A program made the position numbers and the translations under genes. The notes under the pieces are model-generated. The model had not been told where the DNA came from. It was given only the letters and a program-made list of their open reading frames with translations, and did no database searches. 64,000 bases of DNA from Treponema sp. (GTDB lineage Bacteria; Spirochaetota; Spirochaetia; Treponematales; Treponemataceae). Positions 17,523 through 25,252 of this stretch are shown one piece after another. The DNA is taken from NCBI GenBank assembly GCA_004554075.1, contig SFOB01000003.1:1-64000 (forward strand), in the 5' to 3' direction. Each line of letters opens with the position of its first letter. Position 1 is the first letter of the stretch.

Positions 17523-19421
17523 ATGTGGAACTATAGTCTGGTACTACCAGAATTGGTAATTATTTTCATTTTTTTAATATTTTATTTTTCTCAACCCAAA
17601 ATTCCTGTACGCCATAATAAAGCCTTTTTATTTATCATTATAATTGATTTAGCAACTATAATTTTTGACGTTACTTGTACCCTTTTTCTTGAGCATTTCA
17701 GCCATATTTCTCCATACATACTAAGAATTCAAAATACAATTTACTTCCTGCTTTTTTTACAAAGAATCATCTGCTTTTTTATGTTCACTACAATAATTCT
17801 GAAAAAAGATTTACGCTCTTCCAAAAAAGAAAAGTTTATTAATATACTGCCTTTTGAAATTATTAATGTTTTTGTATTTTTAAATTTATTTATAGACACT
17901 ATTTTCCATATTTCTGAAGAAGGTGAATACAGTCCAGGTCCATTTAATTTTTTAATTTATGTTGCTGCCTTTTTTTATCTCTTTCTTTCACTCGTATATG
18001 TCATCTATTACCATAAAAGGCTTTCCATTGCAGATCTGATACCCTGCCTTGCCTATAACGTTGTTCTTTTCATCGGCTATATCCTCCGCATAGCTTTTCC
18101 AAAATATCTGCTGATGAATTTCTTTACCCTCATTTCCATTATCATAATTTATCTCAGCTTCCAGAATCCTTCTCTGCTTAAAGAAGAAAGAACCGGAACC
18201 TTTAACCTTAAAGCATTGCAGTTACTTTTTTCTGAAATGAAGCCGGAAAAGTATCCTGTGATTTTAGGTTTTGCAATTCATAACTATAATGATCTGCGGG
18301 AAATCTACAGCAATAATCAGACAGATGCAGGACTTTTGCTTATTGGAAACTATCTAAAACAAAACTTCCCTCATATGCTGGTTTTTTATCTGACTTCCGG
18401 CCGTTTTGTTTTGATGGGAAAGGATATTTCTTCTATTGAAGATATCCGGCAGAAAATTGAAACTCGTTTTAAGGCTCCATGGAATGCCGGTAAGGCTGTA
18501 GATATGTATCTTGATGTAAGCTTTACACAAATAAAGCCTGAAGCATTCTTCTGTAACCGGGACCTTGTACTCACTACTCTGCTTTCAAATTTAATTGAAG
18601 CTGGTAATCAGGAACATGCAAATATAGAAATTTCTGTAGACCAGGTTAAAAAAATTGAAACCAAAAAAGAAATTAAACGTGCTGTAGAATTAGCTGTAGA
18701 ACAGAATACCGTTGAACTCTTTCTCCAGCCTGTTTTTGATGCAAAAACTCAAAAGCTTCAGGGTGCAGAAGCACTGGCCCGAATACGCAACGGAATGGGT
18801 GAAATTATTCCTCCGGGAGATTTTATTCCTATTGCTGAGAAAAATGGCCGCATTAATATTCTTGGTGAGCAGATGTTTGAAAAAACCTGCGCATTTATTC
18901 AAACTCACGATATTGCAGCCATGGGGCTTTCCTGGATTAACGTAAATCTTTCACCGATTCAATTATTGCGTCATGATTTATGTTCACGTTTTACCGACAT
19001 TCTCAAAAAGTATGATACACCAGCAGAAAAGATTCATCTTGAAATAACTGAAGAATCTATGATTGATTATGACTTGCTTTACAGACAGATGGAGCTTATG
19101 AAAAAAGCAGGCTTCCTTTTTGTACTTGATGATTATGGCCGCGGTTATTCAAATGTTGCAAGAATGCGAAGATGCCCTTTTATCAACATTAAACTTGATA
19201 TGGAATTTGTATGGGATTATTTTAACAGTAAAGATAAGTTACTTCCTACAATTACGCAGACAATAAAAGAAATGGGCTTTACTGTTACTGCAGAAGGAAT
19301 TGAAAACCAGGAGATGGCCGCAGAGATGAAAAAAATCGGCTGCGACTATCTCCAGGGTTATTGTTTTTCGCAGCCGATTCCTGTTGAAAAGTTTATAGAA
19401 AAATACGGCCCGAAAAACTGA
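17523..19421 (+). CDS. Membrane-bound EAL-domain cyclic-di-GMP phosphodiesterase
   Basis: A 632-residue protein. Residues 1-220 contain about seven membrane helices (7TM sensor). Residues 230-365 look like a degenerate GGDEF fold without the active-site motif. Residues 385-630 are an EAL domain: E416-A-L-A-R, NVNLSP, LEITEES, DDYGRGYSNVARM, INIKLD, TAEGIEN and QGYCFSQPIP. All metal-binding and catalytic words are present, so it should hydrolyse cyclic di-GMP and favour motility. Its ribosome binding site is in a strong hairpin, suggesting tight translational control. The position next to the glucanase genes may link glycan use to the motile state (inference). Confidence 0.92.
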   Translation: MWNYSLVLPELVIIFIFLIFYFSQPKIPVRHNKAFLFIIIIDLATIIFDVTCTLFLEHFSHISPYILRIQNTIYFLLFLQRIICFFMFTTIILKKDLRSSKKEKFINILPFEIINVFVFLNLFIDTIFHISEEGEYSPGPFNFLIYVAAFFYLFLSLVYVIYYHKRLSIADLIPCLAYNVVLFIGYILRIAFPKYLLMNFFTLISIIIIYLSFQNPSLLKEERTGTFNLKALQLLFSEMKPEKYPVILGFAIHNYNDLREIYSNNQTDAGLLLIGNYLKQNFPHMLVFYLTSGRFVLMGKDISSIEDIRQKIETRFKAPWNAGKAVDMYLDVSFTQIKPEAFFCNRDLVLTTLLSNLIEAGNQEHANIEISVDQVKKIETKKEIKRAVELAVEQNTVELFLQPVFDAKTQKLQGAEALARIRNGMGEIIPPGDFIPIAEKNGRINILGEQMFEKTCAFIQTHDIAAMGLSWINVNLSPIQLLRHDLCSRFTDILKKYDTPAEKIHLEITEESMIDYDLLYRQMELMKKAGFLFVLDDYGRGYSNVARMRRCPFINIKLDMEFVWDYFNSKDKLLPTITQTIKEMGFTVTAEGIENQEMAAEMKKIGCDYLQGYCFSQPIPVEKFIEKYGPKN

Positions 19422-19448
19422 TTTTATTTTTGATTTTGCTGCAGCGGC

Positions 19449-21023
19449 TTAGGCAAAAAGCTCAGTTGTCTTGAGCCATTCTGCAACTGCTGTTGCTTCC
19501 TTATCAAGCTCGCGGTCATCTTCTACAAAGGCGCTCATCTTACGAACTTCGTCGTGAACCTTCTTTGTGAATGGAGCAAAATCTTCTTTACCTGCAAGGT
19601 CAACTGCCTGCATTGCAGCAAGAAGGTGTGTAGCAAACTGAAGGAATACCAGTTCAATCTGTTCTGCCCACTTACGTGCAGAAATTGTTCCCATAGAAAC
19701 CTTGTCCTGGTTGAGGGCTTCTGTTGGAGCAGATGTCAAAGAAACAGGGAAGCAGTAAGTTGCAACTTCACCACGGATAGCAGAAATTGTAATCTGAGCT
19801 GCCTTAAAGCCAAGACGCAGCCCTGCACGTGGGTGATCAGCTGGTGTAAATGGAATAAGGTTTTCTGTAAGTCCGTTGAACTTTCCGTCGATGATAACTT
19901 CTGCCTGCTTGTCTGAAAGGTCTGCAATATTTGCCAAAGCAGTTCTCATGTAATCACATGCTGCACAGATGTGTCCGCCATAGAAGTTACCTGTATTGTA
20001 AAGGCGCTCTGCTTCAATGTCTACGAGTGGATTGTCGTTTGCGCTGTTCAATTCTTCTGTAATAAGATCGCGGGCAAAGCGGAGTGTGTCGCGGTAAACG
20101 CCTGTAATCTGAGGAGCGCAGCGAATTGAGTAGCGGTCCTGGATTTTATTTGTCTGAGCAACAAAGCCCTTTCCTTCCATCTTTTCAATCTGATTTTTAA
20201 GGAAGTCTTCGTAGCGCCATACACGTTTTGAATCTTTGATGATATTGTAAACATAAGCGGCAGATTCGCACTGTCCTTTGTGATTTTTAATTTCACTTAC
20301 CTTTGCAACAAAAGGAGTATCTTTACCGCGTGTAATTTCAGAAGTTACTGCTGTAAGGAAGTCTGAAATCTTTGCAAGGCGTTCAGCCTTTTTCCATGCG
20401 AGTGAAGCAACAGCAGTCATAACTGATGTACCGTTCATAATTGCAAGGCCTTCCTTTGCTTCAATTGGAAGTGGTTCAATTCCTTCTGCCTTGAAAGCTT
20501 CCATTGTTGGAACAACTTTACCCTTGTAGTAAACCTCGCGCTGTCCCATGATTACTGCACCAAGGTAGCTGAGCGGTGTAAGGTCTCCAGAAGCTCCTAC
20601 AGAACCAAGCTGAGGAATTACCGGAATGATATCCTTGTTGAGGAGAGTTACCATCATGCGGGCAAGCTGAGGGCGGATTGCTGAGTGACCACCCTTTACG
20701 TTTCCGTTGAGGCGGGCAAGTACAACTGCACGGCCAGTTTCGTGGTCGAACTTTGGACCAAGACCAATTCCGTGATAAGTACAGATTACACGCTGAAGCT
20801 CTCCTGCTTTTTCAACTGAAATCTGATTGTGACAACTGTCACCAAAATCAGTTGTTACACCATAAGTTGGAACTCCGGTTGCAATATAGTCTTCAAGAAA
20901 TTTTCTGCTCTTTTCAATTGTTTCCCAAAAAGCTTTGTCTTCAGGGAGCTTAACCTCTTCTCCTTTAAGTGCAACGTCACATACGTCTTCGATTGTTAAA
21001 TCGTTTCCACAAACTGTTTTCAT
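19449..21023 (-). CDS. Histidine / aromatic amino acid ammonia-lyase (MIO family)
   Basis: A 524-residue lyase. The MIO-forming triad A144-S-G is in GSVGASGDLTPLSYLG and the catalytic Tyr54 in PTYGVTTDFG. NSANDNPLVD and the NxxGxxxxxD-type segment are also conserved. It deaminates an aromatic amino acid non-oxidatively; most bacterial members are HutH acting on histidine. The substrate-selectivity position, usually S-H in histidine lyases, reads Y83-H84 here (ICTYHGIGLG), and the nearby loop TDFGDSCHNQIS is unusual. The substrate is therefore less certain than the family. No other hut genes are in the window. GAAGG precedes the ATG. Confidence 0.88.
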   Translation of the reverse strand: MKTVCGNDLTIEDVCDVALKGEEVKLPEDKAFWETIEKSRKFLEDYIATGVPTYGVTTDFGDSCHNQISVEKAGELQRVICTYHGIGLGPKFDHETGRAVVLARLNGNVKGGHSAIRPQLARMMVTLLNKDIIPVIPQLGSVGASGDLTPLSYLGAVIMGQREVYYKGKVVPTMEAFKAEGIEPLPIEAKEGLAIMNGTSVMTAVASLAWKKAERLAKISDFLTAVTSEITRGKDTPFVAKVSEIKNHKGQCESAAYVYNIIKDSKRVWRYEDFLKNQIEKMEGKGFVAQTNKIQDRYSIRCAPQITGVYRDTLRFARDLITEELNSANDNPLVDIEAERLYNTGNFYGGHICAACDYMRTALANIADLSDKQAEVIIDGKFNGLTENLIPFTPADHPRAGLRLGFKAAQITISAIRGEVATYCFPVSLTSAPTEALNQDKVSMGTISARKWAEQIELVFLQFATHLLAAMQAVDLAGKEDFAPFTKKVHDEVRKMSAFVEDDRELDKEATAVAEWLKTTELFA

Positions 21024-21090
21024 TTTTTTAAACCTTCAAAATGAGTAATATATTAGTATGTATTATAATAATTTCTATTGTGAGTAACAA

Positions 21091-21120
21091 TAAAAAAGCC
21101 GGCATTTCTGCCGACCTTTG
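21091..21120 (-). terminator. Terminator of the SGNH hydrolase gene
   Basis: On the minus strand GTCGGCA-GAAA-TGCCGGC is followed by TTTTTTATT, 25 nt after the stop codon. It also insulates the ammonia-lyase promoter downstream. Confidence 0.8.
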
Positions 21121-21144
21121 ATAAGTTAAAACGTTTTTTTCATA

Positions 21145-22383
21145 TTAAATTGAATATCCCATTGCAACAATTGTAAAGCCAAGCTTTTCTGAACCTGGCG
21201 CCATCTTAACCATGATGGTATGCTTTGCTGCAGTTCTTTCATCAATTACAATGCTTGGTTCGCAGTTATTCCATCCGCCGTTTTTTCCGCCATCCCAGGT
21301 TGCAACCTTGCGGCCATCAACATAAACTTCTGCCTTACCAAACTTTTCTGCATCGCCGCTTGCCTGTACCTTGTAAATCATAATCAGGCTCTTGCAGGTA
21401 AGTTCCATTTTGTAAGGCTTGTTTTCTGCTTTTGCATTAAGCTTCTTTTTCCAGTTCTCAGGAAAATCACCAGAGTTTGTTTTTTTCAGGCTCTGAGTTT
21501 TGCGGTCTGTTTCAGTAAAATCACCACGCTCGATTTTTACATTTGCATCTGTATCAGACGGAAGAATTCTTTTTAAGCCGTAAAGCGAAGGCTCCTTAAA
21601 ACAGGAAGCCGGAACATGCTGTTCTGAATCCTTTGCGGCCTTGTCCATCTTATCAACCAGAGCCATAAGACAGTCACTCATAAACTGATGACCTTCAAAA
21701 GTCGGATGCGCGTAATCTGTAAAATACTGCTCTTTAGTAAAAGTCTTTTTTTCGATTGCACCATTTACAACCGGCATCATATTAATCTGTGGAAGTACAT
21801 AGTGATCTGCAACAGGCTTCTTCTGTCCTGCGGTGTTTCCATAACTTGCAACTGCATACATTGCAATTACAGCACAGTCCGGATTTGCCAGCATTGCCTT
21901 TCTGATAATTGCTTCAAAAGTTCTCTGGCACAAAACATCGCCGTTATCATTAACTGCAAACTCAATAATAAGAAGATCCGGATTTCCTCCGCAAACTTTA
22001 ACCACATCCTGCTCATAGCGGACAATACCAACAAGTGAGCCAGTTCCGCTCAAACCTGCATTATTAAAAGAAAGATTGCTTCCATCACCAGCTGCATACT
22101 TTGCCTTAAAGGTACGGAAGAACTGATAGGCATAACCATCCTTAAAATCAGCTGGACCTGCGCCTTCTGTTACTGAACCACCGATTGCTGCGATTCGTAG
22201 CTTTTCGCCCTGTCTGGCCTTTGCAAGCACCTTCTTCATTCTGGCATTTGTGCCTGTGCTCACAATAGTTTTTTCTATCATTGACTGATATTCTGCTTCA
22301 TTAATCTTAAATGGATTAGCCTGCACACTTGATAAGCTCATAAGAATTACCACTGCTCCTAAAAATGCTTTTTTGATTTTCAT
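21145..22383 (-). CDS. Secreted SGNH/GDSL hydrolase, probable carbohydrate esterase
   Basis: A 412-residue exported protein; the signal peptide ends near A22 (SSVQA). The SGNH fold shows block I IAAIGGSVTEGAG with nucleophile S70, the oxyanion Gly in NNAGLSGTGS, the block III word FAVNDNGD, and the catalytic D-x-x-H in TDYAHPTFEGH. The last roughly 110 residues form a second, beta-rich domain (KVQASGDAEKFGKAEVYVDGRKV) that may bind sugar. Such two-domain enzymes in gut bacteria are often acetyl esterases on xylan or other glycans (family knowledge). A hairpin overlaps its ribosome binding site. Confidence 0.85.
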   Translation of the reverse strand: MKIKKAFLGAVVILMSLSSVQANPFKINEAEYQSMIEKTIVSTGTNARMKKVLAKARQGEKLRIAAIGGSVTEGAGPADFKDGYAYQFFRTFKAKYAAGDGSNLSFNNAGLSGTGSLVGIVRYEQDVVKVCGGNPDLLIIEFAVNDNGDVLCQRTFEAIIRKAMLANPDCAVIAMYAVASYGNTAGQKKPVADHYVLPQINMMPVVNGAIEKKTFTKEQYFTDYAHPTFEGHQFMSDCLMALVDKMDKAAKDSEQHVPASCFKEPSLYGLKRILPSDTDANVKIERGDFTETDRKTQSLKKTNSGDFPENWKKKLNAKAENKPYKMELTCKSLIMIYKVQASGDAEKFGKAEVYVDGRKVATWDGGKNGGWNNCEPSIVIDERTAAKHTIMVKMAPGSEKLGFTIVAMGYSI

Positions 22384-22388
22384 AAAAA

Positions 22389-22416
22389 ACCTCGTAATTT
22401 AAAAATATCACGAGGT
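22389..22416 (-). promoter_or_regulatory. Hairpin overlapping the SGNH hydrolase ribosome binding site
   Basis: In the minus-strand mRNA ACCTCGT (22416-22410) pairs with ACGAGGT (22395-22389), and the second arm contains the GAGG ribosome binding site ahead of the ATG at 22383. The 7-bp stem has a 14-nt AT-rich loop and is weaker than the one at 17477. Confidence 0.4.
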
Positions 22417-22443
22417 CTGCATCTTTAGAATAAGTTGAATTTC

Positions 22444-22842
22444 TTATTTCAGAGCCGTGCTCACACAGCTGATATAAACAAGGCTTCCAAGTTCTGCCCC
22501 CTTAACAGCAGGCACAACAACTTCGTTCTGGTCTATCATTTTCTGGATGATTGGCTTTGCCTTTTCACCATCTATTCCTTCATTTTCCAGCACATCAATT
22601 TTGATGATTTTATGATTCTCAACCGTAACCTTAAGCTGCAGGTGCAGAAAGCTGGTGTAGGTTTTTCCTTCATACTCGCCATCGGCAATCTGAGCAAGTT
22701 CTGTTTTGTAAAATGGCAGTGATGCAGCTTCGCGCAGGCGGGCCCGTTTTCTTGCTACAAGGTATCCACCGGCCATTAAAACTATAAGAGCAATAACCAT
22801 GAGTATGGAGGACATATTACTTTTTGCTTTTTTGTAAATCAT
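22444..22842 (-). CDS. Small membrane-anchored FMN-binding-domain-like protein with a lost flavinylation site
   Basis: I place the start at 22842 (MIYKKAKSNM), where TATAAT ends 6 nt upstream; the longer frame to 22926 would begin inside an inverted repeat. The 132-residue product has one N-terminal helix (VIALIVLMAGGYLV) and an FMN_bind-like domain (YKTELAQIADGEYEGKTYTSF, HKIIKIDVLENEG). ApbE normally attaches FMN to Thr in a (S)GAT motif; here the matching segment reads V-K-G-A-E-L-G-S, with Glu in place of Thr, so covalent flavin attachment is unlikely. It may bind flavin non-covalently or serve another role. An ApbE gene is at 49634. Confidence 0.7.
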   Translation of the reverse strand: MIYKKAKSNMSSILMVIALIVLMAGGYLVARKRARLREAASLPFYKTELAQIADGEYEGKTYTSFLHLQLKVTVENHKIIKIDVLENEGIDGEKAKPIIQKMIDQNEVVVPAVKGAELGSLVYISCVSTALK

Positions 22843-22848
22843 AGATTC

Positions 22849-23023
22849 ATTATAACATAAAATCGGAAAAATTGTGGGACGCAGGTGAAAAAGGGAAAGG
22901 GGGGCCCCGGGTCGCGATAAAATCAAGCGAAGCGAGATTTTATCGCAGGGGTACCTGGGGGGATTCCTATTCCCTTTTTCGCCGTCGCTGGGACCCGCAA
23001 TTTTTCCGATTTTATGTTATAAT
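22849..23023. repeat. Nested inverted repeat carrying two identical outward-facing promoters
   Basis: The outer arms share a 25-bp identical block that includes ATTTTTCCGAT and ends TTATAAT at 22849 (minus) and 23023 (plus). An inner 11-bp match TTCCCTTTTTC and a central hairpin GCGATAAAATC/GATTTTATCGC (22914-22946) lie between. The arms therefore place the same TATAAT promoter in front of both divergent genes. The centre is GC-rich (GGGGCCCCGGG, GGGGTACCTGGGG). Confidence 0.8.
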
Positions 23024-23043
23024 AGAAAAACGAGGTTTTAAAA

Positions 23044-24333
23044 ATGCAAGAAATAAAATGTCCTAAATGTGGAGAAGTTTTTCAGATTGATGAAGCTGGT
23101 TATGCTGAAATTGTAAAACAGGTTCGTAATCAGGAATTTAATGCAGAACTCCAGCGCCAGAAACAGACCATGGATAATGAAAAAAAGATGGCTGTTGAAC
23201 TCGCAGTTTCTAAGGCAAACTCGCAGAAAGATGACGAGATTTCAAAACTCAGAAATCAGCTTGCAGCCCAGAGCAACGAGCTTAATAACATGAAGGACAA
23301 ATCTGCAGCCGAACTTAAGCTTGCACTTTCTCAAAAGGAACAGGAAATCACTCAGCTCCGCAGCACTATTGAAGCCAACAAATCAAAAACTGAACTTGAA
23401 GTAAAAACTGCACTGCAGGAAAAAGACAGCCTCATTTCTGATCTTCAGAGCAAACTCAAAATTGAACAGAGCGAAGCGCAGCTCCGTGAATCGAACCTCA
23501 AACAACAATATGATATTCAGCTAAAAGCCAAGGACGAAACCATCGCCTTTTACAAAGACTTTAAGGCAAAGGAATCTACCAAACAGATTGGCGAAGACCT
23601 GGAGCAGTACTGCCTTGCTGAGTTCAACAAGAACCGTGCCATTGGTTTTCAGAACGCTTATTTTGAAAAGGACAACGAAGTTTCAAAATCTTCCGGCAGT
23701 AAGGGCGACTTTATTTTCCGCGACTACAGTGGCGAAGGCGAAGACAAAATTGAGTTTATTTCAATTATGTTCGAAATGAAAAACCAGGCGGATGAAACTG
23801 CAACCAAGCATAAAAACGAAGACTTCTTTAAGGAGCTGGACAAAGACCGCAACGAGAAAAACTGTGAATATGCAGTTCTGGTTTCCATGCTGGAAGAAGA
23901 TAATGATTATTACAACACCGGCATTGTGGACGTTTCTTACAAGTATCCAAAGATGTATGTAATCCGTCCTCAGTTCTTTATTCAGCTGATTACAATTCTC
24001 CGTAACGCTGCCCTCAACAGTCTTGAGTATAAAAGAGAAATTGCTCAGATTAAAAATCAAAATATTGATATTACAAACTTTGAAAGCGACCTGAATCTCT
24101 TCAAGGATAAATTCTTAAACAACGTGGACCTTGCAATGCGTCAACACTCTTCTGCGATTGAAGAAATTGATAAGGCAATCAAAACCCTGCAGAAAATCAA
24201 AGACCTCTTTGAAAAGTCGGACAATAATCTGCGTCTTGCAAACAACAAGCTGGAAGATCTTACAATCAAAAAGCTGACCCGCAATAACCCGACAATGAAA
24301 AAGAAGTTCGATGAACTTACTTCCGGAAATTAA
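23044..24333 (+). CDS. DUF2130 family protein
   Basis: A 429-residue cytoplasmic protein. It begins with a zinc-ribbon-like pair (IKCPKCGEVFQID), continues as a long coiled coil (about residues 25-185, heptads rich in E, K, Q and S), and ends in a globular region (EDLEQYCLAEFNKNRAIGF, KGDFIFRDY, FEMKNQADETATKHKNEDFFKELDKDR) typical of DUF2130. The word order with E, D and E-x-K suggests a PD-(D/E)XK-like nuclease fold, but this is inference. Its role is unknown. GAGG precedes the ATG with good spacing, and its 3' end overlaps the convergent M15 peptidase gene by 17 bp. Confidence 0.85.
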   Translation: MQEIKCPKCGEVFQIDEAGYAEIVKQVRNQEFNAELQRQKQTMDNEKKMAVELAVSKANSQKDDEISKLRNQLAAQSNELNNMKDKSAAELKLALSQKEQEITQLRSTIEANKSKTELEVKTALQEKDSLISDLQSKLKIEQSEAQLRESNLKQQYDIQLKAKDETIAFYKDFKAKESTKQIGEDLEQYCLAEFNKNRAIGFQNAYFEKDNEVSKSSGSKGDFIFRDYSGEGEDKIEFISIMFEMKNQADETATKHKNEDFFKELDKDRNEKNCEYAVLVSMLEEDNDYYNTGIVDVSYKYPKMYVIRPQFFIQLITILRNAALNSLEYKREIAQIKNQNIDITNFESDLNLFKDKFLNNVDLAMRQHSSAIEEIDKAIKTLQKIKDLFEKSDNNLRLANNKLEDLTIKKLTRNNPTMKKKFDELTSGN

Positions 24334-25252
24334 ACTCAATTAATTCCGGGTGATACTCAAAGTGCATGTTGTCGTAAATCATCCACTTACCGCCCCAGAT
24401 AAATCCTTCTTCTTCAAAAATCTTTATGACCTTAGCCGGAGGCATCCATCGTTTTTTTAGGGGCACCAGCATCCAGGTATCCGGATATTTATCTTTTGCC
24501 CAGCTCCAGAAAATCTGCTTACCGCCCTGAGACCTTGGCAGAATATCAATTGCAATTCCAAGACTGTGAAAAGATTTTCTGTTTGTACCGTCAATTATGC
24601 GCCACTGGTAGGCATCGTTAGATTTTAAATTATCAAGAAAGGCCTGAACTTCAGAATCACTTTTTGCAAGGGCAAAGACTTTCTCTTCTACACGGCCAAG
24701 CGGTTCCTTCATTCTTTCGTGAACATTTGTTCGGTTGCCCAGAAAGCTGATTCTCACAATATGCTGTTCAAGCGAGCGCCGGCTCTGGGAATCATATATC
24801 GCATCAAAAAAGAACATAGGAGTTCCTGCCCCGTTTTTGCGGCTTTCCTTTGAACCAAACTCCTTAATCCGCTCTCTTTCTTCTTCTGTAAAATCTTCAG
24901 GGTCAGCAAGCTCTTTTGGATAGCTGTAAAGAATCGGCCAGTAGTTGTCCCGGTTCTTCAGTTCCGATTCGGGAAGCATGCTTCCGTTGGCCCAGTAGAA
25001 TTCATAAGTCTTATCTTTTTGGGAATCCTTTGAATCCGGCATTGTAACTGTAATAATCCATTCAGAAGAAGCAGTATCAAAGCGGCGGGAAAAAATTAAA
25101 TCTGGATAAGCCCTTTCAAGATAAATAAGATTTCCAATGCCCATAAAAGGCCTGGAATTATCTTCCGCAAGTACAGGAAGGGCGAGCAAAGCAAATACTA
25201 AAAAAAGGCAAAGTCTTTTTCTACCTTCGTTTTTTATCCGGGTGCTCATCAT
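24317..25252 (-). CDS. Exported M15-family D-Ala-D-Ala carboxypeptidase-like peptidase
   Basis: The start at 25252 (MMSTRIKNEGRKR) gives a basic n-region and a hydrophobic signal (LCLFLVFALLALPVLA). The peptidase domain is C-terminal: zinc ligands in FHSLGIAIDIL (H-x6-D) and MHFEYHPELIEF (final H), plus WRIIDGTNRKS and GGKWMIYDNMH. These are hallmarks of M15C/VanY-type enzymes that cut peptidoglycan stem peptides. The N-terminal 170 residues are not recognised. The start codon overlaps the end of the GGDEF gene, so the pair is coupled. Confidence 0.85.
   Translation of the reverse strand: MMSTRIKNEGRKRLCLFLVFALLALPVLAEDNSRPFMGIGNLIYLERAYPDLIFSRRFDTASSEWIITVTMPDSKDSQKDKTYEFYWANGSMLPESELKNRDNYWPILYSYPKELADPEDFTEEERERIKEFGSKESRKNGAGTPMFFFDAIYDSQSRRSLEQHIVRISFLGNRTNVHERMKEPLGRVEEKVFALAKSDSEVQAFLDNLKSNDAYQWRIIDGTNRKSFHSLGIAIDILPRSQGGKQIFWSWAKDKYPDTWMLVPLKKRWMPPAKVIKIFEEEGFIWGGKWMIYDNMHFEYHPELIEFNFRK

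Noticed and set aside
22842..22926. Extended start of the FMN-binding-like gene
   Set aside because: The extra 28 codons would lie in the inverted repeat upstream of the TATAAT box and show no signal or domain.
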